From Proteles cristata cristata (taxonomy: Eukaryota; Chordata; Mammalia; Carnivora; Hyaenidae): a stretch of DNA of 64,000 nucleotides. The notes under the pieces are model-generated. The model was given only the letters and a program-made list of their open reading frames with translations. It was not told where the DNA came from and searched no databases. Position 1 is the first letter of the stretch. Every line of letters begins with the position of its first letter. Both the position numbers and the translations under genes were made by a program. Below, piece by piece: positions 32,851-44,035 of this stretch. The DNA is taken from positions 124,001 through 188,000 of the forward strand of contig JAESUZ010005170.1 of the NCBI GenBank assembly GCA_017311185.1. The letters are read 5' to 3'.

Positions 32851-33012
32851 TGACAGATCTAAAGAAATTATCTAGAATGCAGCCTTAGAAACCATGAAAG
32901 AGAGACAACAGACATGGGAGATACAGTGCGAAGCTCTAATGTGTCTGATTTAGTTCCAGGGGGAGAGAAGAGAAAGAGGAGAGGAAAGGCAATGTTTAAA
33001 AAACAAAATAAT

Positions 33013-33215
33013 AGGGGCGCCTGGGTGGCTTAGTCGGTTAAGCGTCCGACTTTCGCTTAGGTCATGATCTCGCGGTTCGTGGGTTCGAGCCCCGCGTCGG
33101 GCTCTGTGCTGACTGCCAGCTCAGAGCCTGGAGCCTGTTTCAGTCTGTGACTCACTCTCTCTCTGACCCTCCCCTGCTCACGGTGTCTGTCTCTCTCTCC
33201 TAGAAATAATTAAAA
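33013..33215 (+). mobile_element. Felid SINE, young GGCTTAGTCGG subfamily
   Basis: Near-consensus: GGCTTAGTCGGTTAAGCGTC, CTTTCGCTTAGGTCATG. Followed by an AAAAC repeat (33216-33250). Confidence 0.95.
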
Positions 33216-33221
33216 CATTAA

Positions 33222-33732
33222 AAACAAAACAAAACAAAACAAAACAAAACAAAATAATGGCTGAGAATTTCCAGAACTAATAAAGGATGTGAATCCACGT
33301 GCAAACAAAGCAATATTATATACCAAGCAGGATAAAAACACATACTGAAACTACAGAACACTTCTACGAAAAGGCAATCTCAAATGTAGAGTGGTAAGTC
33401 AGATAATCTGTAAAGGAATAAAAATGAGGCTAACGGTAAATTCTTCAGTGTGGTAACAGTATCGGAAGCTGGAAGATGATGCAGCATCTTCTGAGAGCTG
33501 AGAAAAAATGACAGGCAACCAAGAATTGTGCAGCTAGAAAAATATTTCAAGGCAAAAACATTCTCAGTTAAGGAAAAACAAACTTGGGGTGCCTGGGTGG
33601 CTCAGTCAGTTAAGCGTCCAACTCTTGATTTTGGCTCAGGTCATGATCTCACGGTCATTGAGATCGAGCCCCGTGTCAGGCTCCGCAGTTAGCATGGAGC
33701 CTGCTTAAGATTCTCTCTCTGCCCCTCCCGAG

Positions 33733-33773
<41 letters not shown>

Positions 33774-33960
33774 CCTCACTCTCTCTCCCAAAAAAAGGAA
33801 AAACAAATATACCCACAATCACCCTATACCAAATAAATTTGTGAAAGATGCACTTTCGAAGGAAATAAATTAACAACTCTGAGATGCCAAAAAGAAAAAA
33901 GAATGATGAAGACAAAAATTAGAAAATATGTAAATTATACATCGTATAAAATAATTTGTT
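33222..33960 (+). mobile_element. Old L1 ORF1/inter-ORF fragment
   Basis: GCTGAGAATTTCCAGAACTA, CAAGCAGGATAAAAACACAT, ATTGTGCAGCTAGAAAAATA, then after a SINE TGCACTTTCGAAGGAAATAA: the order found near the end of ORF1 in old L1s. Confidence 0.7.
33587..33790 (+). mobile_element. Felid SINE with (CA)n
   Basis: AAGGAAAAACAAA flanks both sides. The TC-rich region contains about 18 CA units (33736-33771). Confidence 0.94.
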
Positions 33961-33964
33961 GACT

Positions 33965-34625
33965 TCTTCAACATGTATTTATTTATCACCTACTGTAGTG
34001 GACTGAATAATGACTGCCTAAGATATCAGGTCCTAAGCCCTAGAACCTGTAAAATGTCACCTTATTTGGAAAAAGGGGTTTTGCATGTCTGATTAAGGAT
34101 TTTGAGATGAGATTTTAGATTATCTGAGTGGTCCCAAAATGCCATCACAAATGTCTCTGTAGGAGACAGGCAGAAGGAGATTGCAGAGTACAGAAGAAAG
34201 CCAGATGGTAGAAGTGGAGTCAGAGAAGAGAAGATGCTATGCTGCTGGCTTTGAAGATGGGAGAAAGGGACATGAGCCAAAGAATGCAAGGAATGCAGGC
34301 CGAGATATCTGAAAAGTCAAGAAACTGATTTTCCCCTCCAGTTTCTAGGGGGCGTGTGGCCTTGCCAGCACCTTGACTTCAGCCCAATGAAGCTGATTTC
34401 CAACTCCTGGCCTCCATAACTGTAAGAGAATTCATTTCTGCGAATTTAAGTCACTAAATCTGTGCTAATTCGTTAACAGCAGCCACAGGAAACACATGCA
34501 CCTACTATGGCCAGACACTGTTCTAAGAGTTGGAGATAATCAAGGAACCAAAGGTCTCTGCCCTAATGAAGCTTAAACTCTACTCTAGTGAAATAGACAG
34601 ATAATAGACCATAAACATAGTAAAC
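33965..34625 (-). mobile_element. L2 3' end, antisense, split by an MLT1 LTR
   Basis: Left part 33965-33990 (CAACATGTATTTATTTATCA), right part 34492-34625 (CCAGACACTGTTCTAAGAG, AATGAAGCTTAAACTCTACT). CACCTACT occurs at both junctions. Confidence 0.8.
33991..34491 (+). mobile_element. MLT1 (MaLR) LTR, nearly complete
   Basis: Starts near TAGTGGACTGAATAATGACT. Contains TGTCACCTTATTTGGAAAAA, TAAGGATTTTGAGATGAGAT and CTTGCCAGCACCTTGACTTC, and ends near GCAGCCACAGGAAACACA. About 500 bp, the usual MLT1 length, flanked by the split L2. Confidence 0.88.
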
Positions 34626-34741
34626 AAGTATATTGCATAGTATACTAGAAGGTACCAATATGTGAAAAAGGAAAAAGAACAGGGTGAGTGAGGAATCAAG
34701 AATATGTGTGTTGTGGGGATGGTAGGCAAGTTGATATTTTA

Positions 34742-34945
34742 TTTTAAAATTTACTTATTTTGAGAGAGAGAAACTGTGAGCACAAGTGAGAGAGGGGCAG
34801 AGAGAGAGAGAGAAAGAATCCCAACCAGGCTACGTGCTGTCAGCACAGGGCCTGACGCAGGGCTCGATCCCACGAACTGTGGGATCATGACCTGAGCTGA
34901 AACCAAGATCAGACGCCTAACCGACTAAGCCACCCAGGTGCCCCA
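34742..34945 (-). mobile_element. Felid SINE, antisense
   Basis: 16-bp duplication GCAAGTTGATATTTTA at 34726-34741 and 34946-34961. Confidence 0.95.
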
Positions 34946-34961
34946 GCAAGTTGATATTTTA

Positions 34962-35352
34962 AATACGGTGGCTCCGGCAAGCCTCATTGAAAGTGGTGTT
35001 TGAGCAGACTGTTTTAATTGTGGCGTTTATTTTTAAAAAGAGAACAAAACTAAAATACTGGACAATACCATGGAAGTTGGGAAAGAGGTGAGCAGTATGT
35101 AAAGTATCCTAGTAAGAACAAAAAGTGTTCTAACACCCATATACTATTTGTAAGAATTTAGATATTGACTTTAGACTTTAAGCATACAAGCTAACATATC
35201 AAGAAATAGAGTATATCATTTCCAAATATGCAGTGGGGAAAATGAAATATGAAAATAAAATTCATTTTTTTAAGATGGGAAAGGAGAAAAAGAAAAGGAA
35301 ATTAGAATAGATAGAGAGGAACCAGTAAGATGTTAGAAACAAATACAAATAG
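34962..35352. other. AT-rich, unassigned
   Basis: A-rich plus-strand sequence, possibly decayed L1, with no firm match. Confidence 0.35.
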
Positions 35353-35557
35353 GGGTGCCTGGGTGGCTCAGTTGGTTAAGCAACTTCAGCTTAGGTCATG
35401 ATCTCACAGTTAGTGAGTTCGAGCCCCACGTCTGGCTCTGTGCTAACAGCTCAGAGCCTGGAACCTGCTTCAGATTCTGTCTCCCTCACTCTCTGCCTAT
35501 CCCCCACTCACACACTCTCTCTCAAAAATACACACTAAAAAAAATTTTTAATTAAAA
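35353..35557 (+). mobile_element. Felid SINE
   Basis: Head GGGGTGCCTGGGTGGCTCAG with a short deletion; AATACAAATA on both sides. Confidence 0.94.
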
Positions 35558-35797
35558 AAATACAAATAAATGTGACCACAAGATGCAAATGGATGTGATT
35601 ATCCAGTTAAAAGACAGAGATTGCCAAATAAAGGGCAGAAAAGGAAAAGCCACTTAAAATGGAAAGACACCCCTAAAAATAGAAGAACACAGAAAGGCTG
35701 ACAGTTAAGCAATGAAGAAATATAACAAGCAAATACTAGCCAGAAGCCAAAGTAGTTATATTAATATAAGACAAAACAGAATTTAAAATTTATTATT
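35558..35797. other. A-rich, L1-like
   Basis: AAACAGAATTTAAAA and AAATGGAAAGACACCC suggest decayed L1; not firmly assigned. Confidence 0.35.
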
Positions 35798-36010
35798 GGG
35801 GGGGGTGCCTACTTGGCTCAGTCCTTCATGCATCTGACTGACTCTTGGTTTTAGCTCAGGTCATGATCTCATGGTTGAGTCTGAGCCTCTCCATTGGGCT
35901 CTGAGATGACAGTGTGGAGTCTGCTTAAGATTCTCTCTCTCCTACTCTCTCTCTCTGCCCTTCCTGTGCGTGTGCAAACTCTCGCTCGCTCTTTCAAAAT
36001 AAATAAACTT
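35798..36010 (+). mobile_element. Felid SINE
   Basis: G-rich start GGGGGGTGCCTACTTGGCTC; tail AAAATAAATAAACTTG. Confidence 0.92.
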
Positions 36011-36420
36011 GAAAAATAAAATAAAATGCATTGTTAGGGATTGAGATGGTTACTACATAAGGATAAAAGGTGGGAGATGGTAATACCCTGTCTCAATTAT
36101 TGGTATTAAAAAAAAAAAAAAAAAAAACTAAAGAGAAAATTAATAACAATACAGAATATTCAAAGAACCCTAACAAACTGGTTGGAAATTGTTACAAATA
36201 TTCACGCAAGATTTCTGGTCCATACAGAACAAGTTTCCAGTGTGAGGGGGAAACCACTTGATTGCAGGGCTTGTACATTTTCACAAAAACACTACAGATA
36301 GAATTCAAGTTTTATGTACCCCTCTCTTTCACCCTATTCTCCTCTCCTCTCCCCAAGAGATTATCACTGTCCTGAAGTGGTGTTTACTATTCTAAAGCAA
36401 TTTAAAATTTTAGTAGTTCA

Positions 36421-36622
36421 GGGGCACCTGGGTGGCTTAGTCGGTTACATCCGACTTTCGCTAGGTCACATCTCGCGGCTCAGGTTCAGCCCCACGTCGG
36501 GCTCTGTGCTGGACTGTCAGCTCAGAGCCTAGAGCCTGCTCAGTCTGTGACTCCCTCTCTCTGACCCTCCCTGCTCATGCTGTCTCTCTCTCTCCTAGAA
36601 ATAAATAAAAACATTAAAAATT
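36421..36622 (+). mobile_element. Felid SINE, GGCTTAGTCGG subfamily, deleted bases
   Basis: Several small deletions relative to sister copies; TTAGTAGTTCA on both sides (36410-36420 and 36626-36636). Confidence 0.93.
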
Positions 36623-36740
36623 CTTTAGTAGTTCAGTTCTTTATGTATATGTGCCCTTAAACATTATAAAGCATTATTTATACTTTTAAATTTAAAGAAG
36701 GAATTTTATTTACTTTTAATAATTTAAAATTTACATAAAT

Positions 36741-36855
36741 GGGGGGCACCTGGCTGGTTTAGTCAGAAGAACATGTGACTCTTGATTTCGGGGTCATGAG
36801 CTTGAGCACCACACTGCGCTGTAAAGATTACTAAAGGAAAATAAGCTTTAAAAAT
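36741..36855 (+). mobile_element. Short-form carnivore SINE
   Basis: GGGGGGCACCTGGCTGGTTT head, TGTAAAGATTACTAAAGG tail. Confidence 0.88.
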
Positions 36856-36863
36856 TTTATATT

Positions 36864-37062
36864 GGGGACACCTGGATGGCTCAGCTGGGTTGAGCGTCCA
36901 ACTTCAGCACAGGTCATGATCTCACAGTTCATGGGTTCAAGCCCTATGTCAGGCCTTGCGCTGAAAGTGTGGAGCCTGCTTTGGATTCTGTGTCTCCCTC
37001 TCTGTCCCTCCTCAGATTGCACTTGCTCTCTCAAAAATAAACAAACATTAAAAATTTTTCAT
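36864..37062 (+). mobile_element. Felid SINE
   Basis: Head GGGGACACCTGGATGGCTCA; ATTTTATAT on both sides. Confidence 0.92.
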
Positions 37063-37569
37063 TTTATATAAATGGTATCATACTGATATATACTCTCCTG
37101 CACCTTGTATTTTTCAATCATTGTTTTAGGATTTGATCTATTGATAGAATACTAATTCATTCAACCTTATATAAGATGTATATATTTTATGTTTGAAGTT
37201 TAAATATAACATTATATACTTTAAAATACACCACAATTCACCTAGTGTTGGAACACACGTGTCCCTTTTCTTTTTTTTTTTTTTTACTAATTACAGATTG
37301 TATAGAAACGTTCTTATGTATTTCTTGTACATGATGTGAGAATTCCTCTAGATATATATCTAAGTTTAGAATTGCTGTCTTAAGATGAGGGGAACTTTGG
37401 TTTTATAAAACATCACCATATTGCTTTTCAAAGTTGATCAGTTGTGCCAATCTGGTGCATGTGAAATTATACCTGTCTTATTGTGCACCCACAAATTAGA
37501 TCTCATAAATCAATTGGCCATTGGGGGCTCCTCTGTGAATTGCCTATTCATACTATTTGCTAACTTCTG

Positions 37570-37892
37570 AGCGGCTCGTTTTTTGACTAATAAAACTATA
37601 ATTTCACACACAGTAGAATTCATTCTGTGTATGCTTCAAGTTTTAACAAATGTGCAATGTATAACCCACAATTAAGATACCAAATAGCTCCATTACCTCA
37701 TGAGAGCCCCTCTCATCAGCCCCTCTCCCCACCAACCCACACTATTATTAATGTGTTTTCCACTTCTAGTTTTGCCGATTGCACAATGTAATGTAAATGG
37801 AATTATACCAGATGCACCCTTTGAGTCTGGCTATTTTAAACATAACTAACTGGAGATTCACATTGTTTAATGTATCAAGAGTTTGTTTCATT
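37570..37892 (-). mobile_element. Old L1 (L1M) fragment, antisense
   Basis: TTAAGATACCAAATAGCTCC, TTTTGCCGATTGCACAATGT and GAGTCTGGCTATTTTAAACA in inverted L1M order. Confidence 0.6.
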
Positions 37893-37962
37893 TTTTCTAT
37901 AAGCTCTTACACCCAATGTGGGCCTTGAACTCACGACCCCGAGATAAAAAATTGCATGCTTG
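37893..37962 (-). mobile_element. Truncated short carnivore SINE, antisense
   Basis: CTCTTACACCCAATGTGGGC then ACTCACGACCCCGAGATAAA; stops where the LTR remnant begins. Confidence 0.7.
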
Positions 37963-38088
37963 TAGCTCTTCCTACTCACAGGTCCTGTTTGGGTGCTTTA
38001 ATAAAATCACCTTTTTACACCAGAGATGTCTTCAAGAATTCTTTCTTAAGCTGTCAGCTCTGAACCCATCACCCAAAACTTCATCATT
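37963..38088 (+). mobile_element. LTR segment 1 (R-U5 end only)
   Basis: GCTTTAATAAAATCACC (AATAAA at 38000-38005), CAAGAATTCTTTCTTAAGCT and an end CCAAAACTTCATCA match the 3' ends of the other three LTR segments. The U3 part is missing. Confidence 0.75.
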
Positions 38089-38108
38089 TGGTGCCCAATG
38101 TGTGGGGC
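38089..38108 (+). other. Candidate retroviral primer-binding site
   Basis: Starts TGGTGCCCAATG directly after the LTR end, followed by a GGGGCT. It is closest to the tRNA-Lys1,2-type site (TGGCGCCCAACGTGGGGC) with two substitutions and a 2-base insertion. Decay makes the tRNA assignment uncertain. Confidence 0.45.
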
Positions 38109-38780
38109 TTATGAGTCTTTTTTCATCTGGACTCTAAGCTTTGGTGCAAACCTGAGAGTACTTTTTTCTCTTTCCTTTATTTTCATTTTAGGGGCTTTGC
38201 GAGGAGTATGGTCTCACCAGTTAATCTCTCACATCCATTGCTCAGGGTTGCAATCCTCCAGCCCGTGGCTGCTCTTTCGGGGAGGAGAAAGGCTGCCTTT
38301 TGGCTGGAAGTTAGTACCCTGGCTGGAAATGGTCATAAGACCCAAACTGATGCCCCCTCTCTTTATCTCTGTCCTTTATACAAAGTTGTCTGTCTGTGGC
38401 ACGGACAGCACCTAAGTCACCAGGACACCGCCAGCCTTAAGACTCCCGTGTGCGGCTTCCTCCTCATCACCTAACCTGGATCCCCTCCACACCCCTGGTC
38501 TAGCTGCTTCTGGCCACAGGACTCCACTGGGACCGGCCGACACCAGTACCCATTTGAATTAAAAACCCAATGGGGACCGTTTCCTAGGGAAGGTGGCTGT
38601 AGAGACTGTAAGGTGTTGGAATGTCGCTTAGATCATGATGGATTTCTGTCTTTTACTATTTTCTATCAATGTCCTCTACTAACTACTACTTAAAAAAGTT
38701 GTAGAAGGTTCAGGTTTGTACAAAATCTTGGAATTTTATGTGTGGTTAGGATGGAATAAATTTGCAACGAATGGATTTTA
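38109..38780 (+). other. Retroviral leader and start of decayed interior
   Basis: GC-rich compared with its flanks up to about 38600. Frames of 84-105 codons (37883-38474) are not recognisable gag. Confidence 0.45.
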
Positions 38781-38792
38781 AAAGTACACTGC

Positions 38793-38994
38793 GGGGCGCC
38801 GGTGGCTCAGCTGGTTAACAACCCATTTCTGGCTCAGGTCATGATCTCACAGTCTCAGGGGTTCACCTCGCATTGGGCTTTGTGCTGACAGCTCAGAGCC
38901 TGGAGCCTGCTTCAGATTCTGTGTCTCCCTCTCTCTCTGCCCCTCCCCCACTCAGCTTGTCTCTCAAAAATAAAATAAAGACATAAAATGTTTT
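38793..38994 (+). mobile_element. Felid SINE, first of a serial pair
   Basis: Head GGGGCGCCGGTGGCTCAG (short deletion). Target AAAGTACACTG recurs before, between and after the pair. Confidence 0.94.
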
Positions 38995-39006
38995 AAAGTA
39001 CACTGG

Positions 39007-39231
39007 CAGGGGTGGGGCGCCTGGGTGGCTTAGTCTGTTGAGCGTCCGACTTTCACTTAGGTCATGATCTCGCGGTTTTGTGGGTTCAAGCCCCGCGTCG
39101 GAGCTCTGTGCTGACTGCCAGCTCGGGCCTGGAGCCTGTTTCAGTCTGTGACTCCCTCTCTCTCTGACCCTCCCCTGCTCACACTGTCTCTCTCTCCTGG
39201 AAATAAAAAAAAAAAAACATTAAAAAAAAAG
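39007..39231 (+). mobile_element. Felid SINE, GGCTTAGTC subfamily, second of a serial pair
   Basis: AAAGTACACTGG at 38995-39006 and again at 39233-39244. Confidence 0.94.
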
Positions 39232-39429
39232 TAAAGTACACTGGTATAAGGTAAAAAACTCTGCTTTTCTCTGTTCAAAAAAAGAATTTTCTTGCTTTGT
39301 TCTGCTCTTGATAATAATAATAATAATATGCAAAGGTTTTCTCTCTTCTGGGAAAACCAAAGCTTGTTTTGCCTCTATCAGTCTTTGATTACTTAGTTAA
39401 AACTTCTCAGTGTTAAAGGAATTAGTCTT

Positions 39430-39640
39430 TTTTTTAAATTTTTTAATGTTTTATTTATTTCAGGAGAGAGAGACAGCGTGAGCAGGGAGGATCAGAGAGA
39501 GGGAGTCACAGACTCTGAAACAGGCTCCAGGCTCTGAGCTGGCAGTCAGCACAAGCCCGACACGGGGCTCTCGAGCCCACGAACCGCAAGATCATGACCT
39601 AAGCGAAAGTTGGAGCGCAACATAAGCCACCCAGGCGCCT
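39430..39640 (-). mobile_element. Felid SINE, antisense
   Basis: AAAGGAATTAG on both sides; head end GCCACCCAGGCGCCT. Confidence 0.94.
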
Positions 39641-39703
39641 AAAGGAATTAGGTCTTGCTAACAACTACATAACCCTACATATCTGCCTTTGGAATCTCTT
39701 TTT

Positions 39704-39917
39704 TTTTTTTTTTTTTTTAAATATTTTATTTATTTCTAGAGAGAGAGAGAGCGTGAGCAGGGGAGAGGTCAGAGGGGAGTCACAGACTGAAACAGGCTCC
39801 AGGCTCTGAGCTGGCAGTCAGCACAGAGCCCGACCACTGGGCTCGAAACCCACGGACCGCAGGATCATGACCTAAGCGAAAGTCGGGCGCTTGCCGACTA
39901 AGCCACTCAGGCGCCCA
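39704..39917 (-). mobile_element. Felid SINE, antisense
   Basis: TTTGGAATCTCTT on both sides; starts with a 19-base T run. Confidence 0.94.
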
Positions 39918-40482
39918 CGTTTGGAATCTCTTATAGCCATCTTGGTTAAATAAATAAGATTTATAATGATCTGTAATCCTTATTTAGAATGTTCTCTATA
40001 ACTTTCTAAGGCTTTAACAAACTTTCTCAAGATTTAAATTGTAAATGAAGTCTTTTTGACCAATTAGGCCTCTTTATTTGGTATGTTAAGTTACTCTGGA
40101 AACACTGTCAAATAATTAATTTTAAGTTAGGTTGTATTGTTTGGGTAAATGCTGTAGCTATTCAAATATATATATATATATACACACACATACACACACA
40201 GCATATATACGCATATATATATTAAAGTTTTTTATGTTTTGGTAGTAAGGTTATCGCTGATATCTGATTACTGAAGCGTTATGTGTCACAGAAATAACTA
40301 GATTACCTTGTCAATTGCATTATAATGAACTCTCATCAGATTATTAACCATGCCCATTTTTGAGTCTTCTGTCATTTATAGTTACTGTGCTTTTTCTCTT
40401 ACAAAATGTGTTTCATCTTCAACGAGATTTCTAAGAAGGACTTTTAGAACAAATAGGTATTTGGCATCTTTAAGATTAATAC
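39918..40482. other. AT-rich, possible retroviral interior; TA/CA microsatellite
   Basis: Contains (AT)n and (CA)n runs at 40166-40222. Otherwise unassigned; context suggests decayed provirus. Confidence 0.4.
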
Positions 40483-40709
40483 TGGGGCGCCAGGGGTGGT
40501 TCAGTCGGTTAAGTGTCCGACTTTGGCTCAGGTCATGATCTCATGGTTCGTGGGTTTGAGCCCCGCATAGAGCTCTGTGATGACAGACAGCTCAGAGCCT
40601 GGAGCCTGTTTCAGATTCTGCGTCTCCCTCTCTCTGACCCTCCCTGCTCACGCTCTCTCTCTCTCTCTCTCTCTCTCCAGAAATAAATAAAACAGTTAAA
40701 AATTAAAAA
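40483..40709 (+). mobile_element. Felid SINE
   Basis: AAGATTAATACT on both sides; CT run of about 10 units. Confidence 0.94.
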
Positions 40710-40721
40710 AAAGATTAATAC

Positions 40722-41853
40722 TAACATGGGTAAGAATTTCCAGAACTAAAAAGCGCATTCGAACGTGGAACAAAAAATTAGTTAACATGGGACTAAATAA
40801 ACTGAAAAAGATGGTTATAGTTTTGTGACTCTTGTTTGAAGTATTGCTGGTTCTCTGATGTTTGCTCTTCCAGATTAAGGAAACATTCTCTTAAGACAAC
40901 TGTGATTTACAGAAATGTGATAGAGTATTCATTTAAACAAACTGAAGCATTTAACTTTCTACCTGAACCCTCCTAAAATTCAAAGTCTCAGTAAGTATTC
41001 TTCCAGCAATCATACTTATTTGCATCAGTTCAATAAGAATCTTCTCCCTGTAACAGGACACCACTGGAAATACTGGTTACTTTACCAAGGCTTTGCCTGG
41101 AATGTCCTATTTGAGAGCGACATGCATAGACTCAGATACAACCCTACAGCTTTAAGGAGCATGACTTTATGAAACCTGGAGCCATAAAGCCCCTTGGAAA
41201 TGTTGGCCTAATACCTTGTTTACAGAGTTCCCAGCAGCCTTACCAGGTGAGTAAAGAAGGTCACTTCCTGGCAAGTGCAGGAACCTAAGTATACTTTGGG
41301 GACCCCATGATGAGGAATGCACCCAAACAGGTATTGAAGGCATGTCTGACAGCAAGTACTTGGCTTCTGGCCTGGAGAGGCTACTAAAAGGTTCAACCTG
41401 GAGAGGCTACTAAAAGGTTCAACCTAGAGATTCCTTATTAATTGCTGTCCTTGCTGAATTTATGTAAATAATTGGGCCAAGTCTGTTAAAACTGGACTTC
41501 TATTACAAGCAAATTGGTCTTCATCTGGCTATCTCCGGAAATGAGGGTTTTTAGAGAGAAAAACTATGTTTCAATAATAATGTACCTTTATGGATGATGT
41601 TAAATTCTAGTTCTGCGGTTGTCTTTAAATGTTGTTTGCCTAAACTAGACAACTTGAGGGTAAAGCTTCAGAAAAATTGTCACAATAGAACTGATATGGA
41701 CAATCTTTGTGCTTGTTATTCTATGGGGATAGTAACAGGACCCCATGGGCATATGTTTATTTAAACTGGAAAATGGGATGAACTTGCCCAATAATTGTAT
41801 ATAAAATCTTTTTTTACTGTAGACCAATCAATAAAGACTATAGTGTTTTAATA
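40722..41853. other. Decayed interior sequence, unassigned
   Basis: No intact frame. Contains a 26-bp tandem duplication (41371-41422). Probably proviral interior from position, not from a recognised motif. Confidence 0.35.
41371..41422 (+). repeat. Perfect 26-bp tandem duplication
   Basis: Two adjacent identical 26-base units (41371-41396, 41397-41422), each containing GGAGAGGCTACTAAAAGG. Confidence 0.97.
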
Positions 41854-41869
41854 AACTATTCATTTGAGT

Positions 41870-42072
41870 GGCACCTGGAAGGCTCAGTTGGCTGAGCGTA
41901 CAACTTCTCAGGTCATGATCTCCAATGAGAGTTCGAGCCCCACCTTAGGGCTCTATGCTGACTGTGGGGAGCCTGGAGCCTACTTCTGATTCTGTTATCT
42001 CCCTCTCTGCCCTCCCACGCCTGCTTGTGCCAGCACTCTCTCTCTCTCAAAAATAAACAAACATTAAATAAA
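41870..42072 (+). mobile_element. Felid SINE
   Basis: Duplication ACTATTCATTTGAG / CCTATTCACTTGAG around it. Confidence 0.93.
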
Positions 42073-42179
42073 AACCTATTCACTTGAGGCTGGATTATTC
42101 AAAATCTCTAAGTGAATATGCAAACCACATCCTTCCCTAAATCTGATGTGACAGTTCCTAGAAACTCACCCCATATAAA

Positions 42180-42600
42180 CCCAAAGACCTGTTTTACTTA
42201 GAAGATTCAAAGTCTAATACAGCAGGGGATTTAACACCAAAATAAAAGGGCCCTACTGGGTCATATTATATCCTCTCACTGCAATAAAGTTAGAGGGCAC
42301 TCTTCATGGGCTCTTGTATCTATCCATGCTACCTGCATGCCCTTTACAGGTCAATGAGCAAACAAATGTGTCTTCTCATTCCTGTAAACCTGGGAAGACC
42401 TCCAACTTCTCTTATGATAGTTGTACCTTTCTTTTCTTCTCCTTTCCCCCAGTCTATACTTACCATTCTTTTACAATGGGCCATTCAAAGATTCACCAGA
42501 GACATTTGATTTACAAATCAGAAAGACCATCTGACTCCTGCAGTCTTTTCCTACTCCATCTGACAACTAAAATTCTTGGAGGTGGCGTGGGGCAAGCTTA
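42180..42600 (+). pseudogene. Possible env surface-unit remnant
   Basis: A 99-codon frame (42314-42613) is rich in Cys and Ser with an Asn-Phe-Ser glycosylation-like site (KTSNFSYDSC), and lies immediately before an LTR of the local family, where env should be. It has no start context and cannot be read further. Confidence 0.35.
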
Positions 42601-43265
42601 TGGCAAAATATAGGCTAACAGCACTCTCCCCTCCCAAGTGGAATATGTGTGATATATTCCTTGGACACTCTGGCTACCAAGAACAAAGGAAAATCTTAAA
42701 GGAGGTTTAAGTGCTGCCATGGTAATGTGGGGAACTAAGAAAAATTTAATTCCCAACTGCCTACAGCCCATTCACAAATCCTGAAACCGGCAGTGACCTC
42801 TCTCTAGCTCAGCTGCCTGGACCATGACACTTTGCTGGGGGCAAAGAGAACCTTAGCTTAACATTATCCCAACCTCAAGGATCCTGTAAGTCTACTTCCT
42901 TATCTCAACTGCCTCAAGATATGTACTGGCAATCATGCTCAAGCCTATGGTCTTTGATACACATCTGAAGGGTCTCATGACTGAGGTTTTACTAAATGGT
43001 GATAAATGGTGTTTCCCTAACAACAGCTGGCCCCTCAAGGTCTTGGAAACCTTGCTTCCAAATTCCTTAGAGACATATTCTATCCCTGACCCCCTCAACC
43101 TGAGGGTATCTAATCAGCTACCCATCAAGACTCTAGTGCAGCTCTTCCTGCCCACAGATCCTGTCCCCATGCTTTAATAAAATCACCTTTGTGCACCAAA
43201 GACGTCTTCAACAATTCCTTCTTGGCCATCGGCTCTGGACACCCCACCATTACCCCCAAATTTCA
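42600..43265 (+). mobile_element. LTR segment 2
   Basis: Shares GTGTGATAT and CTACCAAG blocks at the start and GCAGCTCTTCCTGCCCACAG, AATAAA (43176-43181), CACCAAAGACGTCTTC and CTTCTTGGCC at the end with the other segments. Longest of the four; probably a whole LTR with insertions. Confidence 0.7.
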
Positions 43266-44035
43266 TCATTTTCAATAGTAGACACTGGGTTTGAAATTTG
43301 CTCTAACCATTAACCTATATTTTCTTGTTTCTATAAAAGTACCTCATAATTACCTGATTGCTTACTAAGCAAAATAGTCTATATGATAAATACCACCTGC
43401 TACACATTTAAGGCCTTAAATGACTCTCTAAATAGTATTATATTATTAAATACTAATATGACTCAAATGCATGAAACAGTTCTATAAAATAGAATGGCAT
43501 TTTTAGCTGCTGCACAAGATGGAACTTGAGCTCTTAAAAAACAAAAAAAAAAAAAAAAAAAAAAAAAAATGCTGTATACATTCTAGATTACCACAAAAAT
43601 CTTTCTGGATTTCTAACTGCTGTGAATACTCAAATTGGTGCTTTAAACAATCCCTCTCTCTTCCTTTTAGTGATTGGTTAAACTCCTGGACTAGAGGATT
43701 TTTGTCAACTACCAAAATGATTGGGGCTAATCTTTCTATTTATTCTAATTGTGTTTTGCTGTTTCTCCCATGTCTCTCTGCCTGGTGCAAGACTCCATCA
43801 CCGTAATTCAAGCCAACAGATGATCCCTTCTACTCAAGCAGGTTCATCTCGTTGTCCACTGGGGGAGTCAGCTGCCTCCACCTTAACCCCGTTGTGTTCC
43901 CCGACTGACCAACACTGACGCATATAGGTAGGAACAGCTCTATGCCCTTACTGGCAGGAAGAAGCTACAGAAGATGAGACCTTCCACCTTCAGCAACCTT
44001 AAAGATTTAAGGGTCAAAGTTGTTCAGGGGGGATA
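43266..44035 (+). pseudogene. Probable env transmembrane-end remnant and purine tract
   Basis: The frame at 43519-43806 contains FSDWLNSWTRGFLS followed by a hydrophobic stretch, the style of a retroviral transmembrane-protein end. A purine run AGGGGGGA (44026-44033) sits right before LTR segment 3, as a polypurine tract should. A long A-run (43542-43569) breaks the frame. Confidence 0.5.

Larger units (their letters stand above)
36280..37560 (-). mobile_element. Old L1 (L1M) 3' region, antisense, with three SINEs
   Basis: Plus-strand phrases AGAGATTATCACTGTCCTGA, ATGGTATCATACTGATATAT and GTTGTGCCAATCTGGTGCAT follow the inverted order of L1M ORF2 end/3' UTR. Diverged, no frame. Confidence 0.6.
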
